From: Canna indica
Lineage: Eukaryota; Streptophyta; Magnoliopsida; Zingiberales; Cannaceae
Direction: 5' to 3'
DNA: 64,000 nucleotides
Assembly: GCA_034359265.1 (NCBI GenBank)
Contig: CP136895.1
Span: 55,384,001 to 55,448,000, forward strand
Position 1 is the stretch's first letter. Each line of letters starts with the position of its first letter. Both the position numbers and the translations under genes were made by a program. Below the pieces are notes generated by a model, which was not told the origin of the DNA, searched no databases, and worked only from the letters and a program-made list of their open reading frames with translations. Positions 55,434 through 64,000 of the stretch are shown here, piece after piece.

Positions 55434-57061
55434 CAAATCCGGGCATGACCAGACAGAGTACTACAAGTACCCCGAAGCCTAACCCAACCAAGAGAAACAA
55501 AAATTACAGAATCCTGAACAATTTATAAAGAAAAGAAACCAACTTTCTTGCTTTAAACATAACCGAGCAAAATCCAAAGTAAATAGTATGATGCCAATAA
55601 ATGTTCAAGACTCCTTTAAATAAACAAACTAATCAAGAATAAAGTTCTTATCATTAAAATGTGGAAATTAAACAAATCTAAACACCGACCCATATGACTA
55701 AAGAAAAATATAAAAGACCCGACAGACTTGGGTATACAATCCCCAACCACGACGTGTCATGAGATCTGTTGTCCCTGTCATCACCAGCTGTGTTACTGCA
55801 TCTTAGTACCTATCTGATCATTCTCAGGTGCTGAAAAGATAGCAATATATAAACAGTAAGTCTAACTAGGACTTAGTGAGTGGCATAATCTTCTACAACC
55901 ATATCCAATAATTCAAACCAACAAATATATATAATTGATATATCAAAATATGCCTCATACGCAAGAGTAAATATGCCCAAAGAAATCATCATGCATACGA
56001 GAAATAAATACCATCAAGTGTAACCATTCATCCATATAAGCAATAATTATATAAGCATATCTGTAAAACCAACATGATATAAACATCATATAAAATCATC
56101 CAATCATCCATACAAGCCACCCAGGTCAATCGTCGGTGTGGCGGTGCTGACAAGCTTCCCGGTCCAGGGACCTGTCGGTCGTATATCCAGGCAACCGTGA
56201 GTCCAATAATCTAGGGATCCGTCGGTCCTTCGAGTCGGATGCTGACCATTTCTCTGTCACAGTGTACTTCCCGCTCATGCCACCCGGATCGATCGTCAAT
56301 GTGGCGGCTGACGAGCTTTCCGGTCCACAACCACAAGCACACCCAGGCATTTATAAATCAACCAACAATTTAAGTAGTGATAAAGGAAATACATAACATC
56401 CTCATGCCCGTGAAACCATCCTAGGACCACCAGGGCCCTTAATAACCACATATAAGTAGGCGCAAGATCCAAGTTACAAATAGCAAGTAATTAAGAATAA
56501 TTCTCAGTAACAGTTAAATTACTAGCTAGTTCCATGAGCTCAACCATAAATAAGGAGCACCAATCTTCTTTACAGGAATCAACATGCCATAACAATATAA
56601 CATACCAAATAATTCATAATTCTATGCAAGAAGAATATTTAATTACTATTCTAATTTCTATTCATAAGGCGAGCGGTCGCTTGGGTTTGGATTTTCCCTC
56701 AAGGAAATTCTGACCCTTCCAATTTTTCCTCATGTCTAATTTATTGACCTTAGGTATTCATATAAGGAATTCAAAAACATGCCAAGGAGAGCCTATGTTC
56801 CAAGTGTCTCTAATCTCTTTTCTAATCATTATTATTTCCTAAATCAAATTTATAATATCTATAAGGGACGGCATGATCCCAATAATGAAATTAAAGAACC
56901 CTATTCAAAGTAGACTAACCCAAGAATCGATTAATAAAAAATATATCTCTCGAACAATACTAGGGAGGGGCGGCATGCTCCCTAACCCACCTAAGGCCAT
57001 GCGGCCATCCTTCACCATCTAAGTATAAAAAATTAGTGAATAAATGACAATAAGAAAATCC
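55434..57061 (-). repeat. 5' LTR of R3, truncated
   Basis: Matches 46142 to about 47750 of the other LTR (TGTCACACCCCAAATCC onward), then stops at about 57061, where unrelated sequence begins. About 730 bp of LTR start is therefore missing and no target duplication can be read. Confidence 0.83.
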
Positions 57062-57439
57062 CTAGGGAAGGGTAGAGATTTGTGGCGAGCGGACGACGGT
57101 GAGTGAAGGAGGCTGCAAGAACCGACGATGGAGATCGACGGCGACGCAGTTGTAGGGGGAAGAAGAAGAAGAAAGAGGAAGAGGGAAGGGGACGACACGA
57201 CCGCTGGCAAAAATAAAACACTTATATGCGACTACCACCTCAGTCATTGCAAAAGTCATGGTTGATAAGTATTTTAATTTGGCATTGTGCCGACGTCCTC
57301 TACCTCTCAACAACGGTCGCTCGAAGTCGTCCTCCACCGTAGAACATCTGTGTGTAATAGGCGACGATTACAAAATTAATTATTTGATTAACTATGTTTA
57401 GAGAAAATTATTTTTATCATGTTTTACAGAGGTTGTGTG
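57062..57439 (-). other. Possible CACTA leader / subterminal fragment
   Basis: GC-rich leader-like text with a GAAGAAGAAG run (about 57160-57190) and then GCGACTACC and CAACGGTCGC motifs, like the 5' end of CACTA-C in minus orientation. No terminus was found. The 91-residue minus ORF at 57062-57337 matches no family I know. Confidence 0.3.
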
Positions 57440-57779
57440 TTTTATAAAGAGTAAATACCCAAAAAAAATATGAACTTTGGTTGTTTTTTCATTTTCTACA
57501 TAAACTTTTTTCATTAGCAAGGAAATACACCAATTTTCATTTCGTTACCACGTTTAGCACGCACCGTCATTTTTGACGAATTTAGCTTATGTGGCACGTT
57601 AACGGCGATGACGTGGAAAATTTTGTCCTATATAAAATATTATTTTATTATTTTAATCAGTTTTATTATTGTTTTATTATTATTTTATTATTAAAAAAGT
57701 TTTATTTTTTTTATTTTTTTTTTTCTTGCTGCTTCCTCTCATCTTCTTGTCCGATTTATTTTCTTACATCGTGGACCCC

Positions 57780-60000
57780 CATAGATGTCGAAAAGAACAT
57801 GCTCGGGGAGAGCGCAAGAGGCTGCGACGAGAACAACACTTTCGACAGGGCAAAGTAGCGCAACCCAGGCAACAGCGGAGGGCACCTCGGCAACATCAGG
57901 TTCAGGAACGTGCTAGGTGACTAAAGGTTGAGCTGAGTCACCGAAGGAAGATGTCGTAGCGGCGAGCTTGCAGTGGGCCAGTGGGATCCGTCCGAGTGGA
58001 GGAGGGAGGTCTCCAGGAAGCGCATGTACTCGGAGAGAGGAGACACATTGGTTTAAGGTTTTCAACCTTGGTCTTAATCTCGGTTTTGATGATAACAAAC
58101 ATGGAACTAATGTTTCATTGAGAAATTCTTTCAGGTTCCATATCGGTTAGCGGCGCTCGACATCCTCGATCGGAAATATCGAAGAAATCAAAAAATTAGA
58201 AGGACGTTGGTCGACGCGCTCGGATTCGTCGGAAAGATAGAGTCTAGGTTTAGGGTGTCTAGTTTATATTGTAAATCCTCATGATGATGCATAAGAACCC
58301 AAAAACCATCCCCGAATCTCAAAACATGAAAACCCAAAAATCGCCCTGAAATTCACTAAGCCTAGGGAGCTCATTGGAGGGCTATATGACCTAGATATTT
58401 TCCTAACATAAAAAATGGCGGAAATTGTTCCTTGGGTTAAAACTAGATGACATGTATTTTTAAGAATTTTTTTGAAGCTTTTAGCCTACCCATACTTGAC
58501 TCGAAAGATTAGAAAATTTCCGTTTTCCGAAAATTTGTACTAGACCCAAAAACTAGATTTTGATTCTTAAGGATTTTGATTTTTTAGATATTTTTATTGA
58601 ATCCAAATGGGGGCTAATCCTTATATAACATTTATGTTATAAAGTTATTAACGAATACGAAACCAGAAAACGAGCAAACAAGCAGAAAAAACCAAGAAAT
58701 GCACCCTGCCCATGTTCGGTCGACCGACTGAAGGAGAAGGCATTTTGGTCGACCGAACGATGCCAGAATTCAGCAGTAGCCAATTCAGTCGATTGATCAG
58801 TCGATTGAATGTGGCGAAGAATGGGCAGTAGCCATTCGGTCGACCAGTCGATCGATCGAAGTGCGCCCAGAAGCGGCGAAAAAGCCACGATCGCTCAGGC
58901 GATCGATCCATCGGTCGATCGACGATTGACCGGCAAGCGACCGAACGACGAAAATGGCTAGTTTTCCGCCCGTTGAGTCGGCTATTTCGTTCCATTTTTT
59001 CTCGGCTTCCTTAAAAACTTTTGATCACTCACATACTTCATTGAGCCATCCTTGATCAATTCCAAGCTTCCATTGAGCCATTACTTGGAAAAACCCTAGT
59101 TTGATATCTCATTCCTTGATATAGCCTTCAAAGCTTCATCGATTCATCACCTTGAGGCATCAAGAGGACTAGGGAGTTTGTTGTGGAGCTAAGTATCTTG
59201 TTGTATTATTTATTGCTCCATTTAGTGTTGTATTTTCTTGTTTATTTCTTTGTATTTGAACTTGAAAGAAGACCTAGTGTTAGGTCTTGTGTGTAAGTAG
59301 TTACCTTGGTGTTGAATGTGTAAAGCCACTTGTGTAAACTTAGTTTACTAGGATTAGTTGAGTTGTCCCTTAGGGTTGAGGTGGAAGAGTGCTCTCGGTA
59401 AGAAGGCGGAGACTTCCGGGTGTGGAAGTGCCTTAGGTTGAGAGTGAGACTCTTCGGGTCAAAGTCCTCTTTGTAAGGAAAACGATTTAATCTAGTAAAT
59501 CTAGTTTGGAAATCCTAAGCGGGGTGCTTAGGTAGTGGAGTAGGCATTGGGGCCGAACCACTATAAATAATTATGTTAGCATTGTGTTCCTTGCATTTCT
59601 TATTGCTTATCATTTATATATCTTGCTTCCGCTTACTTCTCGATTCGTGAGTTGCCTAAGTAATCTAAAAAATGATTAAAATCGAATTTAGACTAATTGT
59701 TTAGTTAACACACTATTCATCCCCCCTCTAGTGTGGCCATTTCATCCAACAGGAGACACGACAACGGTCATCGCGGGAGGGCCGTAGAGAGAGGCGAGTG
59801 TCGGGCCTGCAGGAGGCGGCACAAACGAGGGAGGGCTGCGGAGGCGCCGGTGAGTTGCTGCACGACGGAGCGAAAGTTGCTCCTTCGGATGTTGTAGATG
59901 TGCAGCTAGCGTGGGAGAGCCGAGCCGCCGTCGTCGTCTTTCTTGATAGCCTTGCTTACACCAAGGTTGTGATGGTTCTTGGAGCTCTACATTTATATAT
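57780..60000 (-). pseudogene. Captured VQ-motif gene fragment, split by a solo LTR
   Basis: Minus strand from about 59960: IKKDDDGGSALPR, then HIYNIRRSNFRSVVQQLTGA. The second contains the VQ motif FRSVVQQLTG (about 59847-59876), which fits the FxxxVQxLTG consensus. After a frame change it continues as PPAGPTLASLYGPPAMTVVV and, across the inserted LTR, SPLSEYMRFLETSLLHSD on the far side (about 58046 downward). VQ proteins are small plant cofactors that often bind WRKY transcription factors. This copy has frame changes and a stop before the motif, so it is not expected to work. Confidence 0.72.
58047..59751 (+). mobile_element. Solo LTR of the R1/R2 copia family inside the Pack-MULE
   Basis: Starts ATTGGTTTAAGGTTTTCAAC and ends CCATTTCATCCAACA, 1705 bp, collinear with the R1 LTRs, including the GTCGAC-rich segment (about 58715-58950). 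No primer site, gag or second LTR adjoins. GGAGACAC occurs on both sides (58039-58046 and 59752-59759), longer than the usual 5-bp copia duplication. It splits the VQ fragment. Confidence 0.85.
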
Positions 60001-60189
60001 ATTTGCAAGCTTTCTTCTGTTGTTGCTGCTCTTGTGTTGTTTGGTATAATGAAAAGGAAGAAGATGATGAAGAGGAGATGAGCGAGTAATGAAGAAGAGA
60101 GGGTAAGAAAGTCTCAGTTTGAGACTGTCGTTCACGGAAGGAAATGAGGGTTGGGAATTAAGAAATTAAGATGGAAGAAAAGTATGTGT

Positions 60190-60440
60190 GAACACGTGGA
60201 AGAAATTAAGAGAGTGGAGAGATGGAAGAAAAGTATGCGGCCGACGAGGACATGCAGCGGTGTTCCGGGCAGCCTCCCATGACAGCGCCCTCGGACAGCA
60301 ACCTCACTATCATGGCGGTGACGGTAGCGACGTCGAGGAAGAGACCCCGCCGGAGAAGATCATCAAGTTTTTGGAGGCGGCGCGGGTGTCGTTCTTGTGG
60401 GCGCTCAAGGACTAGAAGCCATGGCGTGAGATGGCCTTGT
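60190..60440 (+). pseudogene. Second captured coding fragment in the Pack-MULE
   Basis: Plus strand, GC-rich. One frame (from 60222) reads MEEKYAADEDMQRCSGQPPM then NLTIMAVTVATSRKRPRRRR, reminiscent of the basic segment before the VQ motif in some monocot VQ proteins. Another frame ends PPEKIIKFLEAARVSFLWAL. It has the opposite orientation to the VQ fragment. Family not certain. Confidence 0.4.
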
Positions 60441-60726
60441 GCAGTGAAAGGGATGAGAATGACAAATTACAAATTTACCCCTCGCTGCATGCTTCACATA
60501 GATCTAAGAGTAAAATTGTAATATAGACCACGTAGGATAGTCACTTGCCACGTTGTCGCTGTTAACGTGCCACATCAGCTAAATTCGTCAAAAATGACGG
60601 TGCGTGTGCTAAAAGTGGTAACGGAAGGAAAGTTGGTATATTTTCTTGCTAATCAAAAAACGTTTATATAGAAAATGAGAAAACAACCCAAGTTCATATT
60701 CTTTGTGGTATTTACTCTTTTATAAA

Positions 60727-60999
60727 TAACAATAATTAACTTTTTTTTTACAAATAACAATAATTAATTGGTATTGTGAAACATGCGTGATTATCAGTGA
60801 TGAAATGAAATATACAAATTATAAATTACAAAAAAATTAATAGAGAAAAAATACTCTAGAATAGATGTCTCATTTCTTCGAATTTCAAATTTTATTATCA
60901 TTTTGTTGAATGATTACCATGTAAATAACTTCATTAATTGTTCAATAAGTAGATATGTTGTTTCAGTGCGGATATGTTGTTTCCGTTGAATAAATACTT
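60727..60999. other. AT-rich spacer
   Basis: No ORF, RNA gene or terminal repeat recognised. Confidence 0.5.
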
Positions 61000-61214
61000 C
61001 ATGTGAAGTTACTCTTTAGCCATTACTTAACAGTGTAACCTCAAGGGCATTTAGGACATTTTTCATGTTCTGTTTCCCAGCTGGGTATATATACAGCTGA
61101 TGTATTTTACTCATTTGAATATATGAAAATAAATCTCTTTTCCCTCCTTCAGTTTTCTTCCTCTCGCAAGCATAAGATTTGGAATCAGGAACTCGGCTCA
61201 AGGGTTATAAATCC
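61000..61214 (+). repeat. Putative 5' LTR of R4
   Basis: Short LTR ending about TTATAAATCCA, directly before the primer site; TATA box near 61085. The start is uncertain. Confidence 0.4.
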
Positions 61215-61218
61215 AATA

Positions 61219-61230
61219 TGGTATTAGAGC
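61219..61230 (+). other. Primer-binding site of R4
   Basis: TGGTATTAGAGC, one change from the tRNA-Met primer site. Confidence 0.85.
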
Positions 61231-61302
61231 AGGTGGAATCGATCAATCGATTCATGATCTAAGGAAGGGTGATCGAGATCTGGAGATTGAAGCGATTTAT
61301 CT

Positions 61303-62335
61303 GTGAAAATGACCAAAAATCGTCGATCGAGCGGAGCTAGGTCAGCAACTACAGATTTGCAAATCGCTCTAGTTAGTGGATCTTCATCCGAGATGATCGA
61401 AGTCGAAGACGACCCCTACACACTCATGGGGAATGACAATCCTGGTATGTGCCTTGTTTCTGTTCAGCTTATAGGGCATGCAAATTATTTGCCCTGGAAG
61501 CGATTGATTCTCATATCCTTATCAACGAAAAATAAAATTGGGTTCATCGATGGAACCCTAACATGTCTAGATGAAAGCTCACCCAAGTTCAGGCTATGGA
61601 ACCGCTGCAATGACATGGTCTACTCATGGATTCTGTAGTCCATAGCACCAAGTTTATGCACAAGTGTAATGTATGCCAGTACAGCAGCTAAGATGTGGAA
61701 TGAGCTCGAAAGCAGATTCGACAGGAGCAGTGAGCCGAGGACTTTTGAGCTCTGAATGCTTGTCAGTTCAATTCGGCAAGGTAACATGTCAATTGCTTAT
61801 TACTTCACCAAGTTGAATGCTTTATGGGACGAGCTAGATGCATTGGAAGTTGGTTCCTTTTGCAATTGTGAAACATGGAAAACAAACATGGGCAAATGGA
61901 GACTGAACCAATTCATGATGGGTTTGTACGAAACCTATGTTGGAATCAAAGGCCAGATCTTGCTCATGAAACCATTACCTAACATAAATCAAGTATACTC
62001 TTTATTAGAGCAAGAAGAAAGCCAACGACAAGTGGGTGTTCAAACCAATTCAAGTCTGAATAGTGTTGCTTTAAACAGTGTACATAGTACACAGCTGGAA
62101 ACAAATTCAATAAGAGTAAGGGGCCTTACACATAGAAGAAGTTCTGCGATTAAATTGTTAGAAACCTAGTCACACCAGAGAAGTATGTTACAAGCTACAT
62201 GGATATCCACCTAGACATCCAGGCAACAAGCAATTCAAGGGGAATCAGAAATTTGATGAGAATGGCATGAATGATAAAAGAGCCTACAATGTACAAGCTG
62301 AAAAGTTGGATGAGGTTGTAGATGGCAAATAAAAC
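61303..62335 (+). pseudogene. gag of R4 (Retrotran_gag_3 type)
   Basis: Starts MKMTKNRRSSGARSATTD; DDPYTLMGNDNPGMCLVSVQ and NKIGFIDGTLTCLDE mark the copia gag family PF14244. It continues MWNELESRFDRSSEPRTFEL and FMMGLYETYVGIKGQIL, and a damaged zinc knuckle REVCYKLHGYPP (about 62181). In-frame stops at 61636 (TAG) and 61753 (TGA), a frame change before 62162 and a TAA near 62330. Confidence 0.82.
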
Positions 62336-62401
62336 CAAGAAAGTTCTCTCAAGCATGAAGGCTCAGCTGGAGCATTCACTAAGGAGCAAATAAACATCCT
62401 A

Positions 62402-64000
62402 ATGAAGCTCATAGATCGCAAATGCAACACTCAACATCAAGTCAACATGGCAGGTATACCTATATGTTCAATTGATAGTTCAACTTTAAAATGTTGGATT
62501 TTGGACAGTGGAGCCACTGACCATATAGCCTCCAAAAATGTAGCTTTAGAAAACCCTTCTAAACCTAGTTGCAATGATAAAGTGGCATTACCAAATGGTA
62601 ACTCAAATCTCTCACATAGCGACTGCCTATATCAATAGGAACATCAAACTACCTAATACCTTATATGTACCCTCATTCAAATACAACTTGATGTCAGTAA
62701 GCAAGCTAACCAAAGAGTTGAATTGTTCCATAACTTTTGACCCTTCACACTTTGTAATCCAGGACCTAGCTACGAAGAATGTTCTTGGGAGTGGTAAAGA
62801 AGAAAGGGGATTGTACTTGTTAGCTGGAGCTTCACTTGTAAGGAATTACCAAGAGAGGACACCTCATGCTTTGAGCACTAGTTTAGATCATTTTTCTCTT
62901 TGGCACCTTAGACTAGGACATATGTCATTCCATAGAATGAGACTTCTATCTCATGTAATACCTGAGTTGAAAAATAGTTCAAATTTCTTTTGTAATATCT
63001 GCCCAAAGGCAAAACAATGTGCTTTACTTTTTCCAAAGAGCATGAATAAAAGTCCTAGTGTATTTGAAATTCTTCATTGTGATGTTTGGGGGCCTCACAA
63101 GGTCCCAACTTATGATGATTGTACTTATTTTCTGACCTTAGTGGATGACTTCTCAAGAGCTTGTTGGACTCTCTTATTTGCACACAAAAGTCAAGTTCCA
63201 AGCCTTCTCATAAATTTCATCAAAATGGTCCAAAACTAGTTATCAAAAACCATCAAATCCATTAGAACAGACAATGGGAGTGAATTTTTCAATTCAACTT
63301 TGAGTACTTTCCTTTCAAGTCAAGGAATTAGCCACCAAAGTTCATGTGTTGAAACTCCACAACAAAACTCGGTGGTTGAAAGAAAACATAGACACCTATT
63401 AGAGATTGCTAGGGGTCTTAGATTTCAATCTGAACTTCCTCTCAAGTTCTGGGGTGATTGTATCTTGACTGCTACATACCTCATTAATAGGATGCCTACT
63501 CCAATTCTTGATAACCAAAGCCTCTATGAACTCTTGCACAAAGAAATACCCAAATACAATCACCTCAAGCCTTTTGGCTATCTTTGTTATGCCAATACCC
63601 TCAAACAAAGGAGAACCAAATTCGAAAATAGAGCCAATGAATGTGTGTTCATAGGTTACCCACATGGCAAGAAAGGATACAAAATGTATGACTTAAAAAA
63701 TCACTCCATCATTGTCTCCAGGAATGCTACATTTGTTGAGCACATTTTCCCATTTCGAAAGGAAGAAATCCAAAAAACAATTTTTCCACTACCTCAACTT
63801 GATAACCAGTTCAATGATGAACCATTTCTTGCAAACCCATCAAATGTTCACAAGCCTAATGATGAGACTCAAAGGTCCACTGAGGTCAGGGAACAAAGTA
63901 ACAACCAAGACAGTATTGAGCCTCAACCAGAGAGAGGAGTAGAGTTAGAAAATGAGGATGAAAACTATGTTGAGATCCCATATATTGAGAACCAAAATAG
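62402..64000 (+). pseudogene. Protease and integrase of R4, incomplete at window end
   Basis: Protease: CWILDSGATDHIASKNVAL (DSGA). After a frame change near 62600: NTLYVPSFKYNLMSVSKL, the pre-integrase region (LWHLRLGHMSFHRMRLLS with the HHCC-type end CNICPKAKQC) and the integrase core with its three acidic motifs (LHCDVWGPH, RTDNGSEF, QQNSVVERKHR), then FIGYPHGKKGYKMYDLK. One in-frame TAG at 63237 (expected CAG) breaks an otherwise open frame from 62574 to the window end. RT and RNase H would lie beyond 64000. Confidence 0.85.

Larger units (their letters stand above)
46142..57061 (-). mobile_element. Ty3-gypsy chromovirus R3 (Tekay/Del-like), degenerate
   Basis: LTRs at 46142-48497 and 55434-57061 are similar and in minus orientation; the upper (5') one is truncated. 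Between them on the minus strand are gag with zinc knuckle, protease, RT, RNase H, integrase and a chromodomain in the gypsy order. The lineage call rests on the [12 protein letters not shown] text followed by a chromodomain-like segment. Many stops and frame changes show that it is old. A probable solo LTR (51823-53896) separates gag from protease. Confidence 0.88.
57449..60717. mobile_element. Pack-MULE carrying VQ-gene sequence
   Basis: Inverted ends of at least 150 bp, starting GAGTAAATACCC on the left and ending GGTATTTACTC on the right, include CGTCATTTTTGACGAATTTA (about 57567) and its complement (about 60582). The exact 9-bp duplication TTTTATAAA lies outside (57440-57448 and 60718-60726). 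These are Mutator-like features. No MURA transposase is present; the centre is GC-richer and has host-gene-like coding fragments. A solo LTR (58047-59751) is inserted; without it the element is about 1.56 kb. Confidence 0.9.
61000..64000 (+). mobile_element. Ty1-copia retrotransposon R4, 5' part (runs out of window)
   Basis: A promoter-like segment with TATA (GGGTATATATACAGC, about 61081-61096), a primer site and then gag, protease and integrase in the copia order. Exact 5' LTR start is not known because the 3' LTR is beyond the window; about 61000 is a guess (TGTGAAGTTACTC). It is a different copia lineage from R1/R2. Confidence 0.82.

Noticed and set aside
57913..58150. ORFs spanning 58047
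   Set aside because: They cross the junction between the VQ fragment and the inserted LTR and are chimeric by chance.

Overview
This is 64 kb of angiosperm nuclear DNA, almost entirely transposable elements (TEs) around one intact host gene. A plant origin is shown by an R2R3-MYB gene with the standard 133/130-bp exon structure, plant-type CACTA, hAT and Mutator-like DNA elements, Ty1-copia elements with tRNA-Met primer sites, and a Ty3-gypsy chromovirus. Two gene fragments captured by TEs use almost only G/C at third codon positions, which suggests (but does not prove) a monocot. No rRNA, tRNA, CRISPR or prokaryotic feature was seen.

Layout. 1-529: 5' end of a CACTA element running leftwards out of the window. 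616-7768: a nearly complete CACTA (CACTA-1; target-site duplication TCG) with a Tnp2 transposase frame broken by two stops and a five-exon second ORF that has lost its ATG. 7.8-10.5 kb: AT-rich DNA with a fold-back repeat and a hAT-like element. 10752-11713 (minus): an intact subgroup-4 R2R3-MYB repressor gene with TATA box and AC-type MYB site, followed upstream by a possible second small transcription unit (about 12.5-13.2 kb). 13.3-15.6 kb: three non-autonomous DNA elements. 15576 to about 21720: a minus-strand CACTA (CACTA-C) whose second ORF is split by CACTA-2 (16251-20351, TSD AGT), an internally deleted relative of CACTA-1.

22287-38849 is a minus-strand copia element (R2, TSD TATAT). 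Copia R1 (27644-37085, TSD AAATC) is inserted in its gag in the opposite orientation, and R1 carries CACTA-D (31543-33253, TSD TGA), which holds a copy of a wall-associated (GUB_WAK_bind/WAK_assoc) gene. R1 and R2 have LTRs, primer site, gag and polypurine tract but no pol, so they look like a gag-only non-autonomous family.

38.9-46.1 kb is scrambled: a CACTA end, a tandemly duplicated gypsy fragment, a copia RT/RNase H fragment fused to an LTR of the R1/R2 family, and a roughly 128-bp minisatellite. 46142-57061 is a degenerate minus-strand Ty3-gypsy chromovirus (R3, Tekay/Del-like) interrupted by a probable 2.07-kb solo LTR. 57449-60717 is a Pack-MULE (9-bp TSD TTTTATAAA) with VQ-motif gene sequence, itself split by a solo LTR of the R1/R2 family. 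From about 61.0 kb a Ty1-copia element (R4) runs out of the window within its polyprotein.

Only the MYB gene looks able to make an intact protein. Nonsense changes in the TEs are mostly of the C-to-T type, as expected for methylated, silenced repeats. Coordinates come from reading terminal repeats, TSDs and frames by eye; no alignment or database search was run.
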